Below, piece after piece: positions 45,901-58,090 of a stretch of DNA of 64,000 nt. The notes under the pieces are model-generated. The model had not been told where the DNA came from and ran no database searches. It saw only the letters and a list, made by a program, of their open reading frames with translations. Source of the stretch: Stenopsyche tienmushanensis (taxonomy: Eukaryota; Arthropoda; Insecta; Trichoptera; Stenopsychidae); assembly GCA_008973525.1 (NCBI GenBank), contig WACJ01000521.1, positions 992,001 through 1,056,000 of the forward strand, in the 5' to 3' direction. A program made the translations under genes and the position numbers. Position 1 is the first letter of the stretch, and every line of letters starts with the position of its first letter.

Positions 45901-48900
45901 AATTTGAATATCAAATATTTCATTCATTCATAATGAATTATACCGCGCATATCCCACCATATGCACGAAATAATATGTCAAGGCGTGAGATACCTATCTT
46001 ACCCCATAACAAACACCCTATTTGTTTTGCTAATGAGTTTTAAATGTGTTTGCACAGTGGTTAATGGTGATTCCAGTCTTTGTGATAAATCCTTATTTGT
46101 TTTGTTTTATATTTGCTTTATTTTATAAGAAATGTTTACAATACGGGGGAACATACTCTATATTTCTTACTGAAATATTTCCATCATTAATTGATGTGGG
46201 TTTTGACCTATTTTAAAAAGTATTGTACCTCTGAAAAACTAGCATTGAAAAAATTGTTTAACATGAAAACACTTTGATAAATCTGTTACCTTGAAATAAT
46301 ATTCCGCTTCATAGATTTCATAGTTTTGAGATGATAAATTTTCACAAAAAAATACTACGCATTCTTTTCTTTCATCGCATTGCTTGGTTTTTCATTTGAT
46401 GATGTTTTTAAAAATGTAAAACGCTTATGAATTGTGTCCCTCTTCTATTATATTACAAATATCAGCATGTAAACATTTTATCTTGACGCTATTATTACTT
46501 TAAAAAATTTTTTTAACGTGATAACCCTAAGGTTTTAAATAATATACGCTGTACATTAATACCTTATTCGGTGCATCCTCGATTAATGCTGATTCGATAT
46601 AATTCGCGATCTTCTTGAAGCCTAAAAATTGTAAGTTCATTTGTTACATTTGTTCTCATTCGTCATATATACTATCAATACAAGCAAAGTGCTGCGTAAA
46701 ACCATTTTCAATGCGTTTTTAATAAACACGATATTGTTATAAATTGAAACAAATTAATAACATATATTTTAATTATTTTAGGTTTCTCTTTTATCCGTAT
46801 TGCACATTGGGCAGCGTGTACAAATTCCAATACTCAAAGATTATTCACGAGCTCTGAACATTTGGCATGTCTTAATAAATATTGCAATCAAATTTATCTT
46901 AGTCGAGGCTGCCAACCACATATAGTAAGTTACGACGAATTAAAGTAAATTATAAAAGGAATTAATCTGTCTTTATTTTTGTGATAAATGACGTTAAAAT
47001 AACTATTTTCAAATCATTTTTTTAACTGTATTGCATATAATAACATAATACACAATATCTCAATTATTTTTGGTAATTCAATAAAAAATTATATAATTAT
47101 ATATCATTTTTACAAGTTGTTATCAGATCCAAACTTTAAATGTTTTAAATATAAATATATTTGTTGTTTTTTCAGTGCTTAGATGATAGTGATCCTGCTC
47201 GTCACCGACCTCAATATTTGCACGTTGAAGTACTCAAAAGAACACCACTCAATATTGCCCAGGTATATAATATTACCCATCAAACGTTACGAGGATAGTC
47301 CTAGAAATATTTTACCTCTTCATTGTTGGCAAATCTTTTACCAACGAGGCGGCCAAATCTGGCGAATAGGGTGCATGAGGAAGCAATCAGAATTTTAATT
47401 AATTGATTTTGGCCACTGCTATAACTGATGCATTGTCATGATAAAATAACACTTTCTTTTGAGCCAAATGCGACTGTTTTTTCTTGATTTCATCACTCGA
47501 ACGTTGCAATAAGTTTGCATAATACTCGCCATTGATTGTTTTTCCTTTTTGAAGATAATCAATGAAAATTATCCCACGCACATTTCGAAAAATTAACGCC
47601 GTGACCTGCAGATGGAACTGTCTTCGCTTTCTTTGAAGCCGATTCTCCTTTTTCAGTCCATTGTTTTGCTTGTATCTTTGTCTCGTTCCGGACTTCTGGA
47701 GGTCCCAGTTCCTCACAGGACACTGGCGGTTTAAGACTTCGCTTTCCAAGTGTGGACTTTCCCCGATCTCGGAGTTTCCATGCGGAGATCCGTTATATCA
47801 GCGGTCTTAAAGGCGGACCGATTGGTCATACAGACCTTATGGCCATTTCCTCCTCTTTTAGGGCGTATTGCGGCATTTTTGGCGAAAAATGCGCTCCCAG
47901 GGCCTTCTATGATCACTACGATCACCGAAGCAACCCTACCAGTAAGAACATAGAACATAGTTTTTCCTTTTTGTATATAATCAATAAAAATAGTCCCATG
48001 TGTATCCCAAATAACTGACGCCATAACCTTGCCTGCAGATGGAATTGTATTTGTCTTCTTCAGAACTGATTCTCTTTTTTCAGTTCATTGTTTTGTCTGT
48101 TCTTTTGCGTTCGACTGAGTATTTCACTCTACGGTGAGGTGAACGAAAGCAGCCTCATCACTTTGTTTATCAAACACTTACCCTGTGCTGCATACCCGTA
48201 AAGTGGAATGTGGAATTGCTGATTACAGAAGAAGCAGGAGGACTCTGTGGCAAAAGGCGGCATTACTATCTTCAACAGCTTACTGCATACAGTGGAGAAC
48301 GACTTTCATCTGCTCGAACGGTGACTAGTCTCCGTGGCTAGGTATTAAAAAATTATCAAACCAATACATGTACAATGGGTAAGGAGAGCCCCTGCAGTTC
48401 ATCATCTGCTGCAGCCCCTTTTCAAACTGAGACAAATTAGACACATGTAGCAGTTCCTTTACGTTTTAGCATAACATTTCTTGTTGCATGTTATACCGCA
48501 TGACATGTAAGATGGATGAATGAGAAGGGTGGAAGACATTTATACAAGTTCTTTAGCTCTACTAAATATTGTTTGTCGTGTCCCTATTGGACTTCCCAGT
48601 TCTTCATGGGACACTTTGACGATTCAAGACAATATGCGATGTACAACATTTTTTAAAAACCTACTAAGTCTGTTAACTCGCGCACTTTCTATCAACGGTC
48701 ATTCAGGCATTTCTGCAAGTTTCTTACAATGTTCATCTACGTAACTCATATGGCTTCGCTTTAATTCAGCCACACGATATTTATTGTTGTAAACGAAGGA
48801 GCAAACTCCAGAGAAGAATCTAGCTCGGCTTTAATATTGGTTGGATTTAGACCTTTCAAATAAAAGTATTGTATCACATAACAATGACCAATTTTTTCCA

Positions 48901-50378
48901 TGTTTACAAATTCACGGAGAATGTTCACTATTGATGGCCGCTAAATCAAATACTAAACAACGTAGCGTCTTCAAACTTGAAAGTTAAGATATATAAGGCA
49001 GGTACTTTCTACTATAGTAATATTTTTTAAACAACAACCGCCATCTATACGTCAAGTCGAATACTTCTAGGACTGCCCTCGTATAAATATCCTTATGTTA
49101 ATAGTTAAAATCGATTACTTTTTCTACAATATTGGGAAATGGTATATGCAGTATATATTTATATTGTCTCAGATCGAAAATAACTAAGTCTAATATATGA
49201 GATCATTAACATATTGTCATTCTTCACAAGAAAAACTGACGTTGAATAATGTGACATCTTGAAAAAAAATCAAATAATACCAAGAAATTATAGAAAAGAA
49301 TACCAAAGGTCAAATCTAGAATTCTTCAAAAGTTTTGAATGCTTGCCAAGTGTAAGCAACATATTTTTAAATTCTTTCAATAAATTAAAGATATCATAAA
49401 GGCATATAAAACAATTCTCTATCGTTTTAACTATTTAGCTAAAATGGAATATTAATGTTGTAATTTTTCCAAGCGCAGGATTTAATTGCGAAATATCGCT
49501 AGGCTCTTGATCCTTTTAATGATCCATTTCATGTCGTGCGACATTTTATGCCAATAAATACAGTAGTACATTTGAAATTTTACATCGGTGGACATTTTAT
49601 TTTATTGTTTCAGAGTTTTGGCTCTAATCCAAAGCTTTCGCAAATATTAGACGAAAGTGTCACTAATTGTACATACGGCAGACAGATGATAATCTGTGCA
49701 GGCCGCTTACTATTTTTAAATGGCTATTTTGGTTATTCACGAGTGCTTTTTTTTACATTTTGAAAGATGTTTGCGTTATGCAACTTTTGTATTAAGAGTC
49801 AGTACTAAAAATACAAAAATCCAACTAGTGACAATGACACAGTTCAAATATAGATTCCAAAAATCCACTTTGCGTCCATTACGATATTATTTAATCGCAA
49901 AAAATAATCATTGACGATTGCAGATCACCGATAAAATTGGAAAGTTTGGCTCAATCGACGTTAAAAAATATGGAAAAAACTCCGCACTAGTCGCCGTATC
50001 TAACTTTAATATGTAATTATGGATTGATATCTTTCAATTGTGATTATATTTACTATGAATATAAATATAAAAGCATCAATTTTTTAGCGCAAGGAAAATT
50101 TTGGATAATTTCAAACAAAACGACGAACTGAAGATATCTAGTTTTAGCCACATAAAGCATTCTCCGGCCGTAAGGATCACATTATGGTATTAAAAATTTG
50201 ATTACTGTGACTTTCATTAATATCTTATACGATTTATAATATTTTTTATTTATTTCAGGAGCAGTTTCGTCGTATCAAGCGGTTGTCTAATAGCTTTTAT
50301 GTACTGCAAAATAATAAATTAAATATCATCGACGAACTTCCAAAATTCTTCCATAAAAGAACATATTCCATATATTAA
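42924..50378 (+). CDS. PNLDC1: PNLDC1-like 3-prime-5-prime exoribonuclease (piRNA trimmer), ten exons
   Basis: Exons: 42924-43051, 43508-43742, 43889-44028, 44145-44268, 44996-45318, 45388-45515, 46782-46924, 47176-47262, 49924-50012, 50259-50378; all have GT/AG edges. The protein is about 505 residues, near the usual PNLDC1 length. The CAF1/PARN nuclease fold shows all DEDDh residues: D28 and E30 (FVSVDLELSG), D260 (FHNALMDL), H350 and D355 (HNAGWDAYATG). LFDSGCERYDKIRKG, FDFNKFAYKGIPYL and KVKNNIL follow PNLDC1 rather than PARN, and the PARN R3H insert is absent. The family trims pre-piRNA 3-prime ends on mitochondria, held by a C-terminal membrane segment that this model lacks. Phases agree at all junctions except the last, which is one base off. 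PARN is the alternative, judged less likely. Confidence 0.88.
44269..44995. other. PNLDC1 intron 4, nothing recognised
   Basis: AT-rich intron without a recognised element. Confidence 0.5.
45648..45808 (+). repeat. LTR-2 fragment in PNLDC1 intron 6
   Basis: TGTAGAAGGCCTCGG, AGGAAGGAGTAGCGACAAGG, CCCAACCGGTCC and GGACGCCATGTCC follow LTR-2 in the plus orientation, ending CCATGAACGGATCC. Confidence 0.65.
45985..46095 (+). repeat. Repeat shared with the left part of the 58855 element
   Basis: AATGAGTTTTAAATGTGTTT then GCACAGTGG and ATTCCAGTCTTTGTGATAAA match 58950-59025. It is probably a subterminal fragment of the same transposon family. Confidence 0.6.
46096..46781. other. PNLDC1 intron 6, remainder
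   Basis: AT-rich; nothing recognised. Confidence 0.45.
47752..47935 (-). repeat. LTR-2 fragment between mariner pieces
   Basis: GCGGTCTTAAAGGCGGACCG, TTTTAGGGCGTATTGCGGC and GGGCCTTCTATGATCACTAC follow LTR-2. Its outer edge meets mariner sequence at about 47938. Confidence 0.65.
48125..48440 (+). repeat. Repeat F inside mariner
   Basis: GGTGAGGTGAACGAAAGCAG, GGAATTGCTGATTACAGAAG and TCTCCGTGGCTAGGTATTA match the copy at 37880-38160. Confidence 0.6.
49084..49923. other. PNLDC1 intron 8, remainder
   Basis: The open frame at 49536-49763 has an acceptor-like TTGTTTCAG before it but no PNLDC1 similarity, and exons 8 and 9 already join in phase without it. Confidence 0.4.
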
Positions 50379-50462
50379 TCTTTAATATATGCTCCCGATA
50401 CTGATACGCATATATGCTATGCATATATATTATTCAAGATCATGTAGCGCTGTCTTGCTGGA

Positions 50463-50468
50463 AATAAA
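50463..50468 (+). terminator. Polyadenylation signal candidate for PNLDC1
   Basis: AATAAA lies 85 bp past the predicted stop codon. Confidence 0.5.
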
Positions 50469-50469
50469 C

Positions 50470-51785
50470 GAAAATTTGCTTGAATCAATGGATTTCCCGT
50501 TTGTGGTTCGATAATAATATAAACGCGTTGTTACAATGTATACGGTGCATTCAATTGACATTTTAAAAAAATCATGTATTGAACTTATTTGTTAAAATAG
50601 CTAAAAATCTTCGAAATGGTGCTCTTTTGTGTTTACTGTGCTTTGAAGGCTCAAGCGTCAGTCAGAGATCAAAAAATCACGCACATGCATTTGATAGGTT
50701 GATGCCCGTCTACTAGACGGGATTCATCTGCGACTCTCAGCCCTCCTTGAACGACTTGTGCCATCAGATGAATTAATAGAAAGGTTTCGGTGGCGTACTT
50801 CCCAAGTTTAACACATTGCATCGTATTATATTACCTCAAAAAGAGGTATACGAGAGTTCAGAGGCGATTTTTAAAGGGGGCGTTTTATAACTAACATTCC
50901 CCTCAATCTAACCTATCACGTTAGAATGCGCAGCAGTGTATCATAATGTCCAGAGGGAATTAAATGCATTACATTTTAAACGCGCCCTGTATTTTAATTG
51001 TTGTATGAAATTATATATATATATATATATAAAAGCACTTAATTATTATCTTTTTAATTGATGAATTTATTCCATGAACTTGTAGAAAAAACATGAGCAA
51101 TATTAATCACAACAACATCTGTTATCGGATAATAGTGATATTATGAATCAACGAATGAGTGATGAGATTTTTTGTTGTTTTAATAAATGAAGGATCGAAT
51201 GAATTATTTAGATCTAATATAGAATTAATAAAATATACAAGATTGTTAACTATAAAAAGGAATTATAAATCAAATGACCGACAACGACTGGCATCCCGTT
51301 TGAAGATCTAAACGACGGCGATGTTCGCATTAAATAGAGAACGCGAGTGATAAAAGTCCAAAATAATTGATTAGTCGAGGAAATTATTTTTTTAACTAGG
51401 CTGATAATTAACCGGTTTTCTTTAAAGTGAAAATAAACAGGTAATAAATTAGGAACTTTGGTGAAAATCCAATAAATGGTGTTTGTTTTTCCTTGAAATT
51501 TCGGCATCCCGCACGCACAAGATCACCCCATCACAGAAAACGGCATTTAACTGAACTGATCCTATAATTTATGAACAAGTCTTGACGCTCATAAATATAT
51601 GTATTTTATAATAATCATAGGAACTTACTTCTTTCCGAGTGCGTTTGCTGGCCCGCGGCCAAAATCGATTAATCGATATTCTGAATAATAACTTTGAGCG
51701 TCTTATAAATAAATGTTGTATTGATTTGTTCGCATTTTAATTGAGCTTTAAAATTGCAATTTTTCAAAGAGGGTGTTTTTTTTGC
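50470..51785. other. No gene recognised; (AT)n microsatellite
   Basis: An AT dinucleotide run occupies 51012-51030. The 85-residue minus-strand open frame at 51250-51507 is of no known family. Confidence 0.45.
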
Positions 51786-51790
51786 CTTTT

Positions 51791-52151
51791 TTTCATATGA
51801 AATGTCCGATCTTTACGGAAAATATCTTTGCTTATAGTAAAATAATTATATTTCAATGCAACTTCTAGATTAATTAACCGAGTGCTTAAACTAAGATGCC
51901 AATAACATTTTTGAATTTTTGTTTAAAAAATGAACCGCGTAGATGACTGACTGCATCATTGATGTCGAAACGCTTCGATCAGAAGTTGAACGAAATTCAT
52001 CGACTACTCTACAAATAAATTTGTAATGTTTTTATTTGAGTTCCGAAAATTGCATGTACGCTTTTATTCGCTGAATATAAATCAAATTGAATCATAATAT
52101 GAAACGTATTAAAATTTCACGACCTTACACAATCGGACATTTCATATGAAA
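51791..52151. repeat. Inverted pair of a 19-bp palindromic motif
   Basis: TTTCATATGAAATGTCCGA at 51791-51809 and its exact reverse complement at 52133-52151 enclose 361 bp in all. Single or tandem copies of the motif recur at 55269, 61215 and 61487. Confidence 0.65.
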
Positions 52152-52860
52152 ATGCTTGATAAATTCTATTGCTCTGAATCTTTCGGCACATTTGACTAAT
52201 CTTAGCATTCCGTTTGTCATGTTTCTTCAATTTTATCTAGAGATAGTGAATGTTAGATCTTAGAATTAGATTAAAGATGAGTCAAATGTTATTGTTGATT
52301 CAATTCAGCTTATTAAAATATCTTCTTACAATACAGTTTGTAGATTTATTGATATATATTTAATTATGCTTAGCCATCAAATATTCAATATCGTAATTAT
52401 CACAGTGAATGATGTCAATGTATGATCATTGCAAATGCTAATTATTTCATGTAAATGAAAATATTTAACACATTCGTCCTATTTCCCCAAACGTGAATAT
52501 ATCAAATTATTTTATCTGAAGATAAAATAGAATCATGATCGTCTACATGAGATCGCAAATGATTCAAATGACTTATACATTGTGCAATGTATCGGCCATG
52601 TGGAAACTGTAAAGCAATAACAACGATTGTGTTAGTTTAAGAGCTGCGAAACATACAATGATCGTCATCAAGTGACATCGGATCGATTAAATCGGGTAGT
52701 CATGGACATGTACGGTGCCGATTGTTGACTTCGTCCTTCGCCGCCCTCATCACCGGGCAGACCATATAGTACGGATGTCATCGTGCACACCTTGAACCGC
52801 CTTAGACGTCGTTTTATCGTTTCATTTGACTGTCAACAAACAATGACCTCATTTTCGTCA
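52152..52860. other. No gene recognised
   Basis: AT-rich except for a more GC-rich stretch at 52690-52800 without a recognised exon. Confidence 0.4.
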
Positions 52861-52862
52861 TA

Positions 52863-53415
52863 CAGGGTCTTCCAATAGGAACGCTTGAAATGTATTAGGC
52901 TATAGCGGCCGTGTTGTTAAAGCAATATCTGTCAAATTTATTGTGAATTATTCAGTAATGTATGCCACAACCGTCATGCCGAGTCGATTATTCAACGTCA
53001 ATCGGTTCGATAAATAATCAGCCAATACCCGCACGTCACCGAAATGATAGGTCCGCTAAAAACGTCGCTGCTGTGCGTGAGAATGCACGGGAACACTCGA
53101 AGCAGTCCAGATCAATCCACACGAAATACACCAGCATTAAATGCATCCCGAGACAATGTTTTTGACAACGTGTGGTTCCAACAGGACGACGCTACGTGTC
53201 ACACAACGCATGCCACGATAGACATTCTGCAAGAGCGATTTGAGGGCATCGTGCGATTTAACGCAGATCTATGCGTACAAACAGCAAACAATTTATTCCC
53301 TCAAAATCAACAGAACGATCGCCATACAGCAAATTCATCCAGATTTATGCTGCAAAGTTATGTAAAATTAGACCTCTCGAATACGTGCCACCAAGCAAAG
53401 CCGCGTAATTGTTGA
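52863..53415 (+). mobile_element. Tc1/mariner-superfamily relic, copy B
   Basis: The left end CAGGGTCTTCCAATAGGAAC matches copy A at 1327. CAGCCAATACCCGCACGTCA also matches copy A near 1890. The frame at 53044-53415 contains VWFQQDDATCHT then ATIDILQERF, a catalytic block (usually WFQQDGATCHT) of a common insect transposase. The centre of the element is deleted between about 53110 and 53150. The end is lost where the next element starts. Confidence 0.75.
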
Positions 53416-53809
53416 TTAGGAGTAGTAATACGAGGGTCATCTATAAAGTAAAGTTACAAAGGCTCCTGAAGTTGGGGGACTCATTTTTTGTTTTGAAGTT
53501 GGCTGACATGTCGTATAGAGGGAATCTTAACGGTCAATTTAATTGGTACCGCGTGTTTGTCGGCCATTTTGTTGAGTCACGGTAAATTCTCCCAATGGAG
53601 AGGTCGTCGCGCACTTCCGCCATCTCCCGTTCATCATCTTGATTTTTTATTTATTTTTCGCATGGAATAAACATTTTTTTTACCAGCAATAGTGCGGATT
53701 TAACTCCTTGTCCATCTCTTGTCGTGCCCAACCCAACCGTTAGGCATTTGCCAAACACGACACTCAGGCTGAAAATATCCACCTTCTTTACCTTGATCGA
53801 CTTAATTCT

Positions 53810-54095
53810 TCTGCGTAGCTATGGCTGCTCGTCTTCTTATCCTTTCAGCATCCTCTTTAGACGTAATCACTTCAGAGGCGAAGTTTCTCCAGGTCATTCA
53901 TTATTCCTCGTTCTCTGGCATCGAATCCATCATTCCTTCCTTCGACACTCGTTCATCGCCTATAGAGGCGCGGAGTATTCCCCGCTCTTCCTCCCATGCT
54001 GCACATTCAAACATCATGTGCTCCGCATCATCCACCTCTGCTCCACAGTGGTGGCACTCGATGGTCGCCTTTTTACTTATTCATTTCGGATAGGC
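53810..54095 (-). mobile_element. R1-clade LINE, C-terminal zinc-knuckle fragment
   Basis: The minus strand reads ATIECHHCGAEVDDAEHMMF then ECAAWEEERGIL, the CCHC-type zinc knuckle of R1-type LINE proteins, then WRNFASEVITSKEDAERIRR. The opposite-strand open frames are shadows of this. Confidence 0.75.
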
Positions 54096-54359
54096 TCCGA
54101 AGCAACTGTGTCCGCTGAAGAGCTGAGTCAAATGATAGTTCAGTTGTCCATGTCTCCTTTCGCTCCACTGTAAGAACATTTGACGCGATTACATTGAAGA
54201 AATCCTGAGCGCCAAAGAGGGCAGTGAGAGATCCAACATTAGAATAAGGCCAGACTACCTGTCCTCCTGATGCAATGCGAAGCACTACCCTGGGATTAAA
54301 CTGAGGGTGTCTTATGCAAGATTCCTCTCCCACAGGAAAAAAGACTACGTGCATCCGAT

Positions 54360-54700
54360 GGTGCGATGGAAGAGGAAGGAAGAGTTTATGCTAAAACGCC
54401 ATGTAGTGCCTAGCCACGGAGACGAGTCGCTATATGAGTAACCATAGGCGTTCTCCCCTTTATGCACTAAGCTGTTTAAAATAGTGGTGTCGCATTTTGC
54501 ACAAAGTCTTCCTGCTCGTTCTGTATTCGGCAATTCCACTTTACACAGCACAAAGTAAGCTACGCTCCCAATTCATGCTAGCTGGGCTACCCCAGCAGTG
54601 TTTAATGAGCAAACCTACGAGTCTACTTTCTCCCACGTCTATTTTATATCTTTACCTCGTTGGGTGGGCACGTAAAGTGAAACACCCACCCGACAGGAAA
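54360..54700 (-). repeat. Repeat F, minus copy
   Basis: Minus strand: GGGGTAGCCCAGCTAGCATG, GTGGAATTGCCGAATACAGA and TCGTCTCCGTGGCTAGGCAC, in the order of the copy at 37880. Confidence 0.6.
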
Positions 54701-55084
54701 TAGAAGCTTTTCTGGACTCTATTCTGCTGATCGATAAGTTCTCCTGCATTGTGTCAGAGGTTCCGCTTTAGAACCTTATGTACAACTATCTGGCACCTAA
54801 ACTAAATAATAGGCTTTTAGTTTCCTGGACTTAACTAGCTCCTTCCAGAACTGGCAGCGAATTGTTCAAACTTCCTTATTCCCTGCAAATACGTGCAGGA
54901 GCCACAGTGGAGCAGGAGAATTTTTCAAGCAACTCTCCCTAATTCATTGCCTTTTACGCTTGGTTTTTTGGATTTAAAGTGCGATGACTGGCGGCTGAAA
55001 TTCGATTAAAAACAAGCATTTTTCGATCCTACATAAATGTTTGTAACATTACTTTCTGGATGACCCTCGAACTTCTAATCTCGC

Positions 55085-55180
55085 ACATTTCTTGGTGCGA
55101 TGAAAATTTTGTTTGTCATTGATTCGAATCATAAGAACAGAGTCCAGGAGCTAACCCACTATACTAATGTTTGATCCAAA
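55085..55180 (-). mobile_element. SINE head fragment
   Basis: The minus strand reads TAGTATAGTGGGTTAGCTCC then TGGACTCTG and a B-box-like GATTCGAATCA, similar to the SINE head at 28433-28735. Confidence 0.6.
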
Positions 55181-57059
55181 TACTTTATTGCACGTTATAA
55201 AAATGAATTATCAGTGTATTTGCACGACGATAGCGTTGGCTTCGTAGTCTTGTTTCCGCCGTGCAAAATCGGACATTTCATACGAAAAATCCGATTCGCT
55301 CGGGGAACAAATTCGTTTTGAAATACCAAACTGCAGCGGAAATTTTAGTCAGCATCAAATAATGGATTCGGTCGTCAAAAAATAAACAGTCTAGTTTCGT
55401 AAGTAAACATCGGTGTGAATTACGTGTGGGTGCTATTTCAAGTTTTGAATTCCACCGCGGCTGCTGCTCAGTGTTATTAGATTTCCATTGACATTTCCGG
55501 TCCATGCGATGACATCGCTGGAAATACAAATTGATTCTGTTTATCGGAGATAACTCCCATACGTTACGACTGTCGAAGATCATCCGGGGAGATGAATGGA
55601 TCTCCCATTTTCCGGCCAATTTCTCCGGGGTCGTTACGATTTCTCTCGCGGCTTAAAAATCGGACATTATCCCTATTATAAAGATATCGACGCTTCACTC
55701 TCCGAGTATAAATACTCATCCGTGAGTAATACTATTTGGAAAACACTTTTATCCGATAATAAAACAGTGAGCCTACGAAGCCGACGAGAGATGCGAAGGA
55801 ATAAACCGATAGATAATTTATTGGATTATTTAGTTTTGCCGATATCCGATATATGTTCTCCCAATATACAGCGCTCATCAAAGAATCGGCCGCATAATAT
55901 TTAGAAAATAGCACAATATTCCCCTAAATATATATTCGATTCGGAGAATTTTCAGCATATATACAAATACATCAACGCGTGCATGATTGAATAATAGCAT
56001 ATTATTATATTTGTGCTAAATCCGAGCTCAGATACATTTTATTGCCATCCTGATGAATGCGTTGATCGTTTCAAAATAGCCAATTGTTTGGTTTCATGCG
56101 AGGCCATTTTATTTACGAAGCTGCCAACAGCCAGTCTTAATTTGAGCAAAATTATTACATAAACACTGTAATTAATTAGTGTATAAATACATGGTGCGGT
56201 AGGGTAACCACCCTCAAAGCTTCAAAACTCGATGCATTGACCAGAACGAAGGCCACCGTAGCTCTAGATCGCCAATCATACACTTTCACTATTTATTAGT
56301 CTCACAGACTAACAAAATATACGAAAGAATATTTATTAAACTTAAAAAATATTATCAAATAACTTTAAAAAACGTATTATTTGCAGTCATAGCAGCCTGG
56401 AACTGTGTGTTACCCATAAACAATCGTGATATGAGAGTTTCAAAATAGATAAGTATTCAACGTAAAATCTTCAATTTTCAAAAAATATTTGATACTTGCA
56501 CTATATCGCTTCTTAACACTTTGACGTGCACAGCCGTCAAATTCCGTCATGCGCCAGCAGATAATATTTGCTTTTTGCGCCAGATAAGTCTATGCATACC
56601 GTCTTCGTGGACACTTCAAATCTTGTCTCACATCGACGAAACTCATCGAAATGAAAACAAACTTAAGGGGTTACATGGATTTACTCGAGGGGGAAAAGTT
56701 CTATTTTCAACAGTTTTTTTTTAATATAAAAAGTAAAATATTTTATTCAAACTTTTTATTGTCATAAAGATTTACATTTGAAAAAGAATTCCTGAAATTT
56801 TCAAAGGAAAATATTCAAAACTCCGCCATTGTGACGTCATTTCCCGTGACATCTCTGAAAAAAGGTGCGTCCGCGTTGACAGTAGAACTCATGACAAGAT
56901 CATTCAAAGTAAAAAAAATCGTCTTTTAGTTAAGACCATAAACTAAAATTTGGACGAAGGAATTACATACGTATTGAGAATACACAGGTTTAGGATGTTG
57001 TGTAGTCGGGCGGGTGAATGGAAGTGAACGCTCGTCATAGATGGCTTCTTTGTATTAAT
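55181..57059. other. No gene recognised
   Basis: Open frames at 55278-55619 (minus) and 55596-55904 (plus) are of no known family. One copy of the CGGACATTTCATACG motif sits at 55271. Confidence 0.4.
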
Positions 57060-57290
57060 CACGAGAGAGAGATCTGGCCGCGGGAAGGATGTCCTCCCGC
57101 AGCCAAGGCTATCCGACGACTCCTCGCGACCCCCGCCTGCGATGCACGCGCAAGATGCGATCGACGTCGTTTCTTCAGACGCAATGTGTCATTCAACGCC
57201 GCAAAAGATGACGCTCTTAAATTGACACATTGCGCCTTTAAGATAAATGGAAGATGTCACCGTTAATCTGGCGAATTAAATCTACATATA
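57060..57290 (+). repeat. LTR-1 fragment, diverged
   Basis: CACGAGAGAGAGATCTGGCC, CCGCAGCCAAGGCTA, GCAATGTGTCATT/TGACACATTGC arms and GTTAATCTGGCGAATTAAAT follow LTR-1. The final arm is lost. Confidence 0.7.
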
Positions 57291-57585
57291 TTAATATGCG
57301 GCTCTAGAGACATGTCGGCACTGTTTGTCCCTTTTCCCAAATATGGCGTCTAAGAGACTATTATTTTGTGGAATATCCAAACTCGATTGACATACACATG
57401 CAGTAAGTACGAGTGGGTTAATTTGTTTATTCGGCAACATCTGTAGTCTGTGAAACTAATGAAAAGTGATCTAGGGTAAATTATATCATTTTTAAAACAT
57501 GATGAATAAGAACTTTAATTATTTCCCTGTAAAATATAAAAATAAAATAAAATAGCTACAAAAAATCGCTGTCAAATGGCCGAAC

Positions 57586-58090
57586 TTATACGTGGGGGAT
57601 TCAAATATAACCCGGAATTTCCCTTCGTTAGAATTACATTTATTCTATCGGATAGGAAGCTTCTTGATCCCGTCACTGTAAAAAGAAGGCGGCTTGTACG
57701 AAAACCAGTTGTGCACGTATTGTTCGACCGCAGCGTTGTCTTGAAATCGTTGCCCTCCTAATCCCTCTATAAATATATGATAGTCATATGGGGCCAATTC
57801 TGGATTGTAGAGTGGGTGTTCTCAGTATAATTGGGTGAATTTATGGACAACTCGAATCGGTTTTCTTTAATCAATCAATAAAATACCTTTCCAGTCGGTA
57901 GACTGTTACTCGATTTTCAAACCCTCATGAAACTTTTGGGCCCAATCAAACACAAACCTCAAGTCTCCTCAAAATTTCGAATAAATATGCGTTGCGCAAC
58001 AGAGAATGCTATTTCCCGCCTTTTTTCTTCAGTGGCGGGTTCAATAAGCTACATATCCAATGGGTTAAACGTATTTCTAACGAAGGGAAC
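57586..58090 (-). mobile_element. Mariner-like relic, C-terminal part
   Basis: The minus strand reads AVEQYVHNWFSYKPPSFYSD then GIKKLPIR, a stop, and NKCNSNEGKF, the C-terminus typical of mariner-like transposases. The terminal repeat CGTGGGGGATTCAAATATAA follows at 57586. The upstream part is decayed to about 58090. Confidence 0.7.

Larger units (their letters stand above)
47300..49083 (-). mobile_element. Mariner relics in PNLDC1 intron 8, interrupted
   Basis: The minus-strand 5-prime end at 49083 is TACGAGGGCAGTCCTAGAAG, a mariner-type terminus like that at 6091. 47749-47399 carries the catalytic region of a decayed transposase: GIIFIDYLQKGKTINGEYYA and KKVLFYHDNAS, the second catalytic Asp block. 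PHAPYSPDLAA follows near 47370. A second copy of the GTIFIDYIQKGKT segment at 47990-47930 stops where LTR-2 begins, so more than one mariner copy is present. Repeat F lies at 48125-48440. Confidence 0.85.
53431..55069. mobile_element. 1.64-kb element with mariner-type inverted ends
   Basis: The left end is CGAGGGTCATCTATAAAGTA. The right end at 55069 is, in reverse complement, CGAGGGTCATCCAGAAAGTA. Both continue with A(A)GTTAC. No transposase was recognised inside; the interior is largely filled by an R1-type LINE fragment and repeat F. Confidence 0.7.

Noticed and set aside
49536..49763. Possible extra PNLDC1 exon after TTGTTTCAG
   Set aside because: No similarity to PNLDC1, and exons 8 and 9 join in phase without it.
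53821..54093. 90-residue plus-strand open frame with HSMVAFLL
   Set aside because: Antisense of the R1-type zinc-knuckle region on the minus strand.
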